From assembly GCA_004525825.1 (NCBI GenBank), contig SPBY01000234.1:1-5694 (forward strand): 5,694 nucleotides of DNA. Direction: 5' to 3'. The notes under the pieces are model-generated. The model worked only from the letters and a program-made list of their open reading frames with translations, was not told where the DNA came from and ran no database searches. Each line of letters starts with the position of its first letter. The stretch's first letter is position 1. Both the position numbers and the translations under genes were made by a program. Shown here piece after piece: positions 1 to 5,694 of the stretch. This DNA comes from Bacteroidia bacterium. Lineage in GTDB: Bacteria > Bacteroidota > Bacteroidia > Bacteroidales > GCA-2748055.

Positions 1-1
1 C

Positions 2-673
2 GATGGCGGCATAGCCATGCAGATCTTTTGGAACAGCCGTCCCAAAGAAGGAGTCACTCTGATCAAACCCTACAATCTGGATCGCACCAACGAAAGGGAG
101 ATGGCCCAGGCCATGTTCCGGATCGATTACAGCGGTGCCGGTGAATTGGGTTACGACCACCACATGATTGTGTCCATCGCCGACATGCCGGACATCGATC
201 CCCTGCTGGCACCCTTTGCCATGGATGGCATGAAGATGTTTGTGGGCCAGAAAGGTGATAAAGTGGACGTCTATGGAAACTCCAGTCACCCCAATGCCAA
301 GTTCCTTACCGAAAAAGTGGGCTACAACTGGGCCTTTGTGGCTTCAGCCTCCAGAGAGGATGATGTGGCTGTGGTCGAACTGGGTCTCCCGCTCAGTACG
401 GTCGACACAGAAGAACGCGCCGTTTTACTGGAGGAATATTCCATCTACAATGTACTCTACAGTGAGGTGAAAACTATCTGGCCCCATGCCAGTGATGAAA
501 TCCTGAATGCCTGGTTGGCAAACACCGAAGCTCCCGGTTTCTTCAATAAGCATGGCTTCGTTCAGGGGGGTGAGGCTCCCGGATCCGAGTATCTCCCTCT
601 GGTGGACAGGATTTCTGGTCTGGCACCCTATAATCCCACGACCATTGCCAACCTGGAGATCAATTTCAATTAG
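2..673 (+). CDS. C-terminal part of an unrecognised protein (5' end outside window)
   Basis: The reading frame is open from the first base of the window to a TAG stop at 671-673, giving about 223 visible residues. An ATG at 17-19 exists, but the frame continues upstream of it (DGGIA before the Met) and no ribosome binding site precedes it, so I read this as the 3' end of a longer gene. The visible protein has no membrane segment, and it mixes beta-prone stretches (for example VAVVELGLPLS and the terminal LEINFN) with acidic, helix-prone ones, which suggests a soluble or exported mixed alpha/beta domain. I do not recognise the family. The ELGLPLS stretch faintly recalls DOMON/CBM9-like sandwich domains, but this is too weak to name. 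The gene is transcribed toward the convergent transporter gene and ends 39 bp before the terminator hairpin. That the frame is coding is well supported; the function is unknown. Confidence 0.8.
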   Translation, partial: DGGIAMQIFWNSRPKEGVTLIKPYNLDRTNEREMAQAMFRIDYSGAGELGYDHHMIVSIADMPDIDPLLAPFAMDGMKMFVGQKGDKVDVYGNSSHPNAKFLTEKVGYNWAFVASASREDDVAVVELGLPLSTVDTEERAVLLEEYSIYNVLYSEVKTIWPHASDEILNAWLANTEAPGFFNKHGFVQGGEAPGSEYLPLVDRISGLAPYNPTTIANLEINFN

Positions 674-689
674 GCTTCCTCAATAAGGT

Positions 690-707
690 TCATTGCTGCA
701 GCAATGA
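690..707. repeat. 18-bp perfect palindrome in the convergent intergenic gap
   Basis: The sequence TCATTGCTGCAGCAATGA is its own reverse complement over all 18 bases, with CTGCAG at the centre and no spacer. It lies 16 bp after the TAG stop of the left gene and 4 bp before the terminator hairpin. With no loop it makes a poor RNA hairpin unless the central 4 bases open, and no T-tract follows on either strand. It could be a site for a dimeric DNA-binding protein, an auxiliary 3' stem that protects the transcript, or chance. The symmetry is certain; a role is not shown. Confidence 0.55.
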
Positions 708-711
708 TTCC

Positions 712-747
712 AACCCCGTTCGCTTTGTCGGACGGGGTTTTATTTTT
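712..747 (+). terminator. Rho-independent terminator of the left gene
   Basis: The left arm AACCCCGTTCG (712-722) pairs with CGGACGGGGTT (729-739) as an 11-bp stem with one T-G wobble. The loop is CTTTGT, and the T-rich tract TTATTTTT (740-747) follows directly. This is a textbook intrinsic terminator for rightward transcription. Read leftward, the hairpin is followed by GAATCATTGC and has no T-tract, so it should serve mainly the left gene. The tract overlaps the stop codon (TAA, complement of 740-742) and last codons of the convergent transporter gene, so the two 3' ends are very compact. Confidence 0.9.
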
Positions 748-1516
748 CCGGGGGAGCATGGTAGTCTTTGATGGGATCAATCTGCAGGTACCTGGAAAGC
801 CACCTGGTACCCAGGTAAAAGGGCAGGGTATCTGCAAGAGCTGCCACCACTTTGAAAATGTAACTGGAGAGGACCAGGATGAGCAGTCCATGGGCCACAG
901 TTTCCCCAGGGATGATCGATATGGCATTGGTAAAGAAGTAAGTGATCAGGATCACTGCGATGGAATCCACCAGCTGACTGGTAAGGGTCGAACCATTGTT
1001 CCTGAGCCACAGTGCTTTCCCCCCGGTAAGACGTTTTAAAAAATGAAACAACTGGACATCCACCAGCTGGGCGGAAAGATACGCAATCATGGAAGCCAGG
1101 GTGGCCATGCTGGTCCATTTTCTCACCTGAAAGAAGGTGTGATCGGGGTGGTGTATATCAGGCACCCCCGAAACCAGTTCCACCTCCGGTGGCAACACTC
1201 CACCCAGCCAGAGGATGAACAGGACCCATACATTCAGGGCCAGTCCGGTCCATACCACCATGTTGGCTCTTTTTTTCCCGTAAAGTTCACTGATAAAATC
1301 GGTGCAGAGAAAAGTGACCGGGTAAGGGAGAACCCCCACAAAAACCACAAAGGGGATCCTCAGAGAACCAATACTGAATGACAGATCTATCTGCCGCGAT
1401 ATCCCAAGGATGTTCAGAATGGCCAGGGTACCCAGGAATAATCCGGATAGTATCACAAATACCACCTCACGCCGGATGGCTATCTTCTTATCAGTTTCAT
1501 TATCCGGGCCAAACAT
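740..1516 (-). CDS. yhhQ: Queuosine precursor transporter, YhhQ family
   Basis: This is a 258-residue integral membrane protein with about six hydrophobic segments, near residues 18-40, 52-70, 86-108, 133-156, 179-202 and 206-235. The family (PF02592/TIGR00697, formerly 'putative vitamin uptake transporter') takes up 7-deazaguanine precursors, preQ0 and preQ1 in E. coli YhhQ, which feed queuosine modification of tRNA anticodons. The call rests on the conserved loop PYPVTFLCTDFISELYGKKR (64-83), matching the family pattern Pro-x-Thr-Phe-Leu-x-Thr-Asp followed by Glu-x-Tyr-Gly, on WLRNNGSTLTSQLVDS (170-185), and on QLVDV at 150-154. It is somewhat longer than E. coli YhhQ (221 residues), mostly from a charged N-terminal extension and C-terminal tail. 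The ATG at 1516-1514 precedes a polar stretch that leads into the first membrane segment. No Shine-Dalgarno sequence is evident. No other queuosine gene is in the window, so it appears to be a stand-alone salvage gene, divergent from the transporter–HEAT gene and convergent with the left gene. The exact substrate (preQ0, preQ1 or queuine) cannot be read from sequence. Confidence 0.93.
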   Translation of the reverse strand: MFGPDNETDKKIAIRREVVFVILSGLFLGTLAILNILGISRQIDLSFSIGSLRIPFVVFVGVLPYPVTFLCTDFISELYGKKRANMVVWTGLALNVWVLFILWLGGVLPPEVELVSGVPDIHHPDHTFFQVRKWTSMATLASMIAYLSAQLVDVQLFHFLKRLTGGKALWLRNNGSTLTSQLVDSIAVILITYFFTNAISIIPGETVAHGLLILVLSSYIFKVVAALADTLPFYLGTRWLSRYLQIDPIKDYHAPPEK

Positions 1517-1614
1517 AAGAGTTCAAGATAGGAATAAGATCACAAAGTGAAAAGCCAGGACTATTCATTTCTTCTACCTGCAATTATTCAATTATTTGCT
1601 TAATTTTAAGTTAT
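1517..1614. promoter_or_regulatory. Divergent intergenic region expected to hold two promoters
   Basis: This 98-bp gap separates the start codons of the leftward transporter gene and the rightward 1051-residue gene, so promoters for both are expected here. The half next to the rightward gene is strongly AT-rich (1581-1614), as is usual ahead of Bacteroidota genes. It contains a tandem octamer (1581-1596) and a short inverted repeat, CTTAA-TT-TTAAG (1599-1610), ending 4 bases before the ATG. I could not find a convincing -33 TTTG / -7 TAnnTTTG pair on either strand: ATTATTTG (1591-1598) on + and TCACTTTG (complement of 1541-1548) on - are only partial -7 matches. The assignment rests on position, not on motifs. 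Confidence 0.45.
1581..1596 (+). repeat. Tandem direct octamer CAATTATT x2
   Basis: CAATTATT occurs twice back to back (1581-1588 and 1589-1596), 18 bp upstream of the ATG of the 1051-residue gene. It falls in the likely promoter or leader region. It may be a binding site for a regulator or simply low-complexity AT-rich DNA; two short copies cannot separate these options. Confidence 0.4.
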
Positions 1615-4600
1615 ATGTGGAATCGCTTAGGAAAGCTGCTTCAGATAGCCCAGGGAGACCGGCTTATGATTGCTGCATTGCTTTTACAGGCTTTCTGTAC
1701 CGGAATATTTGCGGGCAGTCTGGAGCTTGGAGTCACTACTATGTTCCTGGAAAATGTGGGAACAGGAGGTTTGCCTCTGGCATTTATGTTGTCGGGAGCG
1801 GCTGGTGTTCTTATAGCGATTGCCTACAGCTATTTTAGCAGGCAGTTGAGAATTTATGTTTACGGGATCCTGAATCTGGTAATGGTTGTCGGACTGACCG
1901 GCCTGCTGGTGGTGGGTTTCGTCCTCTGGAATGGTGCAACAGAGGACCTGTCAGAATTCGTTCACTATACTGTTTTTGCCTTTGCTTTTCCGCTGGTTCT
2001 GATCACCCTCCATGGCTTCTGGACCACTGTTCGGGGCTTTCTAACTCCCAGTCGGGGGAAACAGTTAACCGGAATCATCGAGCTGGCCCTGATTGGGGGG
2101 ATGCTGCTGGCATTCCTGTCCACTCCTGTCCTGGTGGGTCCTGATTTCGGGATCCATTTCATGCTCTTCATAGGATTGGGGAGCCTGGTCATAGCCTCCG
2201 GTTCTCAACTTTATGTTCTTTCGGGACATGGATCACGCCGGGGCCCATTCATTAGCAGGGTTCATACATCAGGGCCCTACAAGCTTTTCTCCCACAGGTA
2301 TACAGCTCTGATGGCCTCTTTTGTGGTCATGGGGGTCATGGTGGCCGTCCTGCTGCACTATGTTTTCCTGTCCGAAACCGGCAGCAGGTTCAATGGGGGG
2401 AATGAACTGGCCGAGTTCCTGGGTTATTTCTTTGCCATCGCTGTCTTCCTGGGCTGGATGTTGAAACGGGTACTCTTCGGGTGGTTCAAGCGAACTTTCG
2501 GGATCAGCATGACCCTGCTTTTATCGCCTGTAATCTTGCTTCTCCTGATGATTCTTTCTGCCATTGCCGGAGAAAGTTGCTTCAATAATGGAGGAACACA
2601 ACAGTGTATTTACTTCTTTCTGCTCATCGTTTTTTCCGCCCTGGCCAACCGCTCCCTGAAAGACTCCATGGAGAATCCATCCATGAGCCTGGTTTACCAG
2701 TCGCTCGATCCCAGGGAAAGGTTCAACGTCCAGACAGGTATTGAAGGGATATTGAGCCAGGTTGGAGTATTCTTTGTGGGGCTGTTTCTGCTTGGATTTG
2801 TCAGAATAAGCTTTGAAGAGCCCTTCCAGGTGACATTTATACTGTTTGTATTACTCATTGGATGGTTTTTTGTGGGCCGGGCACTTTACCAGGGTTATCA
2901 GAGGCTGTTAAAAGTCACCCTGGAATCGGACCGCATTCACGATCCAGTTGATCTGAGCCTTAAGGAGTTCCTTCAATTTGATCTTGAGAAAACAGCCTTT
3001 CCGACAGAATTACTGGAATTCAATCCTTACTATTTTCTAAATAACTCCAGGGAAAAACTGATGCTGCTGTTCTCTCACAAACGACCTGAAATTCGTGAGA
3101 TGGCCTGGGATCATTTTCTGAGATCTTCCCCCGGATTGCCGGAAGTGACCATCAGGCAACTTCTGGTAAGTGAAAAGGAAGCTAGAATAAAAGAGAAAAT
3201 AAGAGAGTTGAGCAAACGGAAGTTAAAGACCAAACCCAATCTGCAGGAGGCTTTCATCAGGGAACGTCTGAATATGTTTAGCAAAGTGAGCAAAGAGCCG
3301 GAAGATACCATAGGCGATGCCTTCCAGTCTGGAAATCCCCATGAGATATTTGCGGCTCTCTACCTTGTTGCCGAGCAGCATGATAGCAGTCATCTTAACG
3401 ATGTGTTAGACCTGATCGGAGATGAGAATCCGCAGATTCAGAGTGCTGCCATCTGCACTGCCGGACTCATTGAACTGGGAAACAATGGGGTGAAAATCAT
3501 CAATATACTGGATCATCCCGGTCTGTACCTTGTGGCGTGGTCCGCCATTGTACACCAGGGGAAAAAAATCCTGGAGGAGCTGGAAACAGCATTCTATAAA
3601 ACCGATGTAAGCCTTGTGATGCAGAAGCGCATTGTCTCTGCGATTTCAGCTATAGGAGGAGATCGTGCCGTACAGTTCCTGTTGCATACCTTGGAATACC
3701 AGAATCGTGAGGTTTTCCAGGCAGTTGTTTATGGATTGTCCGAGAATCAGTTTCAGGCTGCCAAGATCCAGGAGGTCATAATACAAAATGCTATTCTCAG
3801 GATGGTCAATGCGGGGTCCTGGATACTGGCTGCAAAAATTTCAGTGCGGGCAGATGACCCGGGAGGATATATTGCAAGGGTCCTGGACCATGAGTCCTGG
3901 GAGGTAAATGAATTGATCCTGATGCTGCGGGCCATGATCTATGACAAACGTTCTGTGCACAGAATCAGGATCAGCCTGCTCGACAGACAATCGAACGACC
4001 GGGGCATGGCCATTGAGTTGTTGGAGCTATTATTAAATCAACCCCTTAAGCCGGTCCTGGTGGCCTATTTTCATGACGTTTCTGTAAGAGAGAAAATTGA
4101 TAAGCTTAAGGTGTACTATCCGGTGGATGTGTTCCCGGTGGATATCCTCTTAAAAAGGATATTGAATCGAAATGGCTCCCAGCTGGGCGATTTCATCAGA
4201 ATCTGTGCCCTGGAAAGGATGGGGAGTGTGGATCGCTTTTTTGACAAGCAACAAATCATTGCTCAGGGATTTCATCCCAATCCAAGGATTCGGGCCATAG
4301 CGGCCCATCTTTTGCAGAAAAACGATCCTGAACAATTTCTATTGGTTAGCGGGAGGTTGGATTTTCCATCGCACATTTCTCCCATAAATGATGAGATGGT
4401 AAACTGGCACCTCAAAACCACCATGAAGCTGAGTACCTGGAAGTTGTTTCAGAAAGTCGGTATCAATTCGCTGTTTTCTCTGGTGACAATATCCAGGCCC
4501 TTTTCAGAAAAATCGGCGGTGGATGAAAATAGCGTGATTCTGGTCAGATCGGTTTCGGCTGAGGGGTTTCCAGTTCTTTCTGACGGGATCGCAATAATTG

Positions 4601-4770
4601 CATCGCATCAGCCTGAAATTTTGGAGCAGATTCGTTATCTTGGCACAATCGGAGCATGTGAGGCCTTCCTGGTCGACAGGAAGGAGTTTGTTGAGCTTCT
4701 CTTTGATGACAGGGCTCTGTTGCATGTATTCTGTAGTTTTTTAAATCAGGCTCACCTGCAGCCGGTTTAA
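1615..4770 (+). CDS. NTT/MFS-like transporter fused to HEAT repeats and a degenerate cNMP-binding-like C-terminus
   Basis: This 1051-residue protein has three parts. Residues 18-425 are very hydrophobic, with about 12 membrane segments. A signature at 343-378 (LANRSLKDSMENP, then YQSLDPRERFNVQTGIEG) resembles the nucleotide-transporter-like (NTT/TlcC, MFS-related) domains in which a Lys-Asp-x-x-x-x-Pro loop precedes a Leu-Pro/Asp…Arg…Gln-Thr…Glu-Gly motif. Residues from about 480 to 900 are soluble amphipathic helices with HEAT-like spacing, for example DENPQIQSAAICTAGLIELG (604-623) and NREVFQAVVYGLSENQF. From about 940 to 1051, KLFQKVGINSLFSLV, VLSDGIAIIAS, LGTIGACEAFLVDRKEFVELL (in part at 1009-1029) and LHVFCSFLNQ line up with the outline of a cyclic-nucleotide-binding domain, but the FGE…R-x-A phosphate-binding cassette is missing. 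The ATG at 1615 is preceded by AT-rich sequence without a Shine-Dalgarno. The protein should sit in the inner membrane with the HEAT part most likely cytoplasmic. Transport of nucleotides is not established for such fusions; the membrane part may act as a sensor. The next gene follows after 29 bp on the same strand. Confident on transporter plus HEAT, moderate on the C-terminal domain. Confidence 0.85.
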   Translation: MWNRLGKLLQIAQGDRLMIAALLLQAFCTGIFAGSLELGVTTMFLENVGTGGLPLAFMLSGAAGVLIAIAYSYFSRQLRIYVYGILNLVMVVGLTGLLVVGFVLWNGATEDLSEFVHYTVFAFAFPLVLITLHGFWTTVRGFLTPSRGKQLTGIIELALIGGMLLAFLSTPVLVGPDFGIHFMLFIGLGSLVIASGSQLYVLSGHGSRRGPFISRVHTSGPYKLFSHRYTALMASFVVMGVMVAVLLHYVFLSETGSRFNGGNELAEFLGYFFAIAVFLGWMLKRVLFGWFKRTFGISMTLLLSPVILLLLMILSAIAGESCFNNGGTQQCIYFFLLIVFSALANRSLKDSMENPSMSLVYQSLDPRERFNVQTGIEGILSQVGVFFVGLFLLGFVRISFEEPFQVTFILFVLLIGWFFVGRALYQGYQRLLKVTLESDRIHDPVDLSLKEFLQFDLEKTAFPTELLEFNPYYFLNNSREKLMLLFSHKRPEIREMAWDHFLRSSPGLPEVTIRQLLVSEKEARIKEKIRELSKRKLKTKPNLQEAFIRERLNMFSKVSKEPEDTIGDAFQSGNPHEIFAALYLVAEQHDSSHLNDVLDLIGDENPQIQSAAICTAGLIELGNNGVKIINILDHPGLYLVAWSAIVHQGKKILEELETAFYKTDVSLVMQKRIVSAISAIGGDRAVQFLLHTLEYQNREVFQAVVYGLSENQFQAAKIQEVIIQNAILRMVNAGSWILAAKISVRADDPGGYIARVLDHESWEVNELILMLRAMIYDKRSVHRIRISLLDRQSNDRGMAIELLELLLNQPLKPVLVAYFHDVSVREKIDKLKVYYPVDVFPVDILLKRILNRNGSQLGDFIRICALERMGSVDRFFDKQQIIAQGFHPNPRIRAIAAHLLQKNDPEQFLLVSGRLDFPSHISPINDEMVNWHLKTTMKLSTWKLFQKVGINSLFSLVTISRPFSEKSAVDENSVILVRSVSAEGFPVLSDGIAIIASHQPEILEQIRYLGTIGACEAFLVDRKEFVELLFDDRALLHVFCSFLNQAHLQPV

Positions 4771-4799
4771 GAAATTGGTATAGTTTATATTGATATTAA

Positions 4800-4820
4800 A
4801 TGAAGGGTGAACCCTCAATG
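4800..4820 (+). promoter_or_regulatory. Two in-frame start codons around a small inverted repeat
   Basis: ATG codons at 4800 and 4818 are in the same frame. The first follows an AT-rich leader (TATTAA just before it), the usual Bacteroidota style. The second has a purine-rich AAGGGTGA (4803-4810) placed about 7-9 bases upstream, like a weak Shine-Dalgarno. Between them, TGAAGGGT (4801-4808) and ACCCTCA (4811-4817) form an inverted repeat with one bulged A and a 2-base centre, which would fold over both the first ATG and the purine tract. I chose 4800 for the leader; the first six residues (MKGEPS) precede the family motif and are not informative. Confidence 0.4.
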
Positions 4821-5694
4821 ATAAATACCGGGGTGACAAGGAAGAATCCATTTCCGGGCAGCAGGCCTTTTGTATCCTCAGAAGACAAGTTTTTCTTTGG
4901 ACGGGCAGGTGCTGTTTCGGATCTTGTGGATATACTTCAGGCCAACAGGTTTGTGGCCCTGATTGGGGCTTCTGCCAGCGGAAAGACCTCCCTGATTCAG
5001 TCTGGCATTATTCCTGCGCTGCTTTCTGACATAAAGAGGGAGTGGATCCCGGTATCGATCCGTCCGGGTGCCAAGCCCATGTTAAGCCTGATACGCGGAT
5101 TCCAGCAGGTATTTCCTCAAAAGATATCGGATAAGGAAGTGAACTATTTTTTGGACAATGCTCAGAGCATCAGGGAGTTTATTGTTGGAAAGGAACTCGG
5201 CAACTACCATTACTACCTGGTGGTGGATCAGTTTGAGGAGCTTTTTACAGGTCCGGCTTCCATCAAGAAGAAAAGAAGGAATGGAAGGAATCCGGAATCG
5301 AAGCAATTCATCGAAAACCTGGTGGGCGCAGTTGAGGATAAAGAGACAGGGATCTATGTCATGTTATCCATTCGTTCAGATTTTCTGGATGTGTGTACCT
5401 CCTACCGCTTGCTCACCGATCAAATAAACAAGAGCAAATACCTGCTGCCCCAGATGAACAGGGAGGCACTTTCGGAGGCCATTACAGAACCTATACTTCA
5501 GTCAGGGGCATCTGTTGCTCCGGGCTTTGAGAAGTATCTGCTGGATGAACTGGAAGAGGTGAATCCCCAACTTCCCTATCTTCAATACGCTCTCCACTAT
5601 ACCTGGAATCACTGGGTGGAGAAGGGACAACCCGACCAGCCCATCTCTCTTGAAGATTTTCAGGCCACAGGAGCATTTGATGGCAAATGGAGCC
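4800..5694 (+). CDS. nSTAND1-type NTPase (3' end outside window)
   Basis: The frame is open from an ATG at 4800 to the window end, about 298 residues. The N-terminal signature NPFPGSRPF (16-24) followed by EDKFFFGR (28-35) is typical of nSTAND1 NTPase modules. It is followed by a Walker A P-loop GASASGKT (56-63), a Walker B strand LVVDQFEELF (140-149), MLSIRSDFL (188-196) with the family's Arg-x-Asp-Phe motif, LPQMNREALSEAI (216-228), corresponding to the usual Leu-x-x-Leu-x-x-x-x-Leu helix, and LPYLQYALHYTW (258-269), the conserved start of the winged-helix region. All key nucleotide-binding residues are present, so it is probably an active ATPase. STAND proteins use nucleotide-dependent oligomerisation to pass on signals; family members usually carry C-terminal WD40, TPR or effector domains, which lie off-window here. 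There is no effector domain before the NTPase. It follows the transporter–HEAT gene by 29 bp without a terminator, suggesting one operon. An in-frame ATG at 4818 is an alternative start; TAA at 4797-4799 rules out anything further upstream. Confidence 0.9.
   Translation, partial: MKGEPSMINTGVTRKNPFPGSRPFVSSEDKFFFGRAGAVSDLVDILQANRFVALIGASASGKTSLIQSGIIPALLSDIKREWIPVSIRPGAKPMLSLIRGFQQVFPQKISDKEVNYFLDNAQSIREFIVGKELGNYHYYLVVDQFEELFTGPASIKKKRRNGRNPESKQFIENLVGAVEDKETGIYVMLSIRSDFLDVCTSYRLLTDQINKSKYLLPQMNREALSEAITEPILQSGASVAPGFEKYLLDELEEVNPQLPYLQYALHYTWNHWVEKGQPDQPISLEDFQATGAFDGKWS

Noticed and set aside
626..673. PYNPTTIANLEINFN at the end of the left protein resembles the NPTT-type strand of type IX secretion sorting domains.
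   Set aside because: Sorting domains are about 70-90 residues with a preceding linker and further conserved Gly and Lys/Arg positions; only the short NPTT-like string is present.
670..1381. Open frames on the + strand and a second - strand frame overlapping the transporter gene.
   Set aside because: They lie in other frames of a gene with strong family motifs and show no recognisable protein features themselves.
1538..1598. Bacteroidota -7 boxes (TAnnTTTG) for the two divergent genes.
   Set aside because: Best candidates ATTATTTG (+) and TCACTTTG (-) each miss the leading TA, and neither has a -33 TTTG at suitable spacing.
1517..1614. Possible preQ1 riboswitch upstream of the queuosine-precursor transporter.
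   Set aside because: Read on the minus strand, there is no C-rich loop hairpin with an A-rich tail near the start codon, so the compact preQ1-I pattern is absent.
1596..1838. An 80-residue + strand frame starting just before the transporter–HEAT gene.
   Set aside because: It overlaps the strongly supported membrane-protein frame almost entirely and looks like a frame shadow; its ATG has no better leader.
4771..4799. A terminator or separate promoter between the last two genes.
   Set aside because: The 29 bp contain no stem-loop with T-tract and are too short for a convincing two-part promoter, although a promoter inside the upstream gene cannot be excluded.
5082..5676. Short open frames on both strands inside the NTPase region (5082-5306 -, 5158-5427 +, 5491-5676 -).
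   Set aside because: The NTPase frame through the same bases carries Walker A/B and downstream family motifs; the others have odd composition and no motifs.

Overview
The window looks like a piece of a Bacteroidota chromosome, probably class Bacteroidia, with moderate GC. The evidence is indirect: start codons sit behind AT-rich leaders with little or no Shine-Dalgarno sequence, and a large transporter–HEAT-repeat fusion of a kind I associate with this phylum is present. No rRNA or other taxonomic marker is in view. I see no tRNA, CRISPR array, insertion sequence or phage gene.

Left part (2-673, + strand): the 3' end of an unrecognised protein whose start lies outside the window. It ends at a clear Rho-independent terminator (712-747), with an 18-bp perfect palindrome between stop codon and terminator. 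The terminator's T-tract runs into the stop codon of a convergent gene (740-1516, - strand), a YhhQ-family queuosine-precursor transporter identified by strong motifs.

Right part (1615-5694, + strand): after a 98-bp divergent intergenic region come two co-directional genes 29 bp apart with no terminator between them, so probably one operon. The first encodes a 1051-residue protein: about 12 membrane segments resembling the nucleotide-transporter (NTT/TlcC-like, MFS-related) fold, a long HEAT-like alpha-helical region, and a C-terminal segment that reads like a worn-down cyclic-nucleotide-binding domain lacking its phosphate-binding cassette. The second, cut by the window end, begins with a well-preserved nSTAND1-type NTPase module (Walker A, Walker B and a downstream Arg-Ser-Asp motif all intact). 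Its C-terminal sensor or effector part is off-window.

The notable system is this pair: a membrane transporter-like/HEAT scaffold coupled to a STAND NTPase. STAND proteins are signal-transducing switches, many of them in immunity or programmed responses. A membrane-anchored sensor that passes a signal to a STAND switch is a reasonable hypothesis, but the sequence shows only the architecture and adjacency, not the function.
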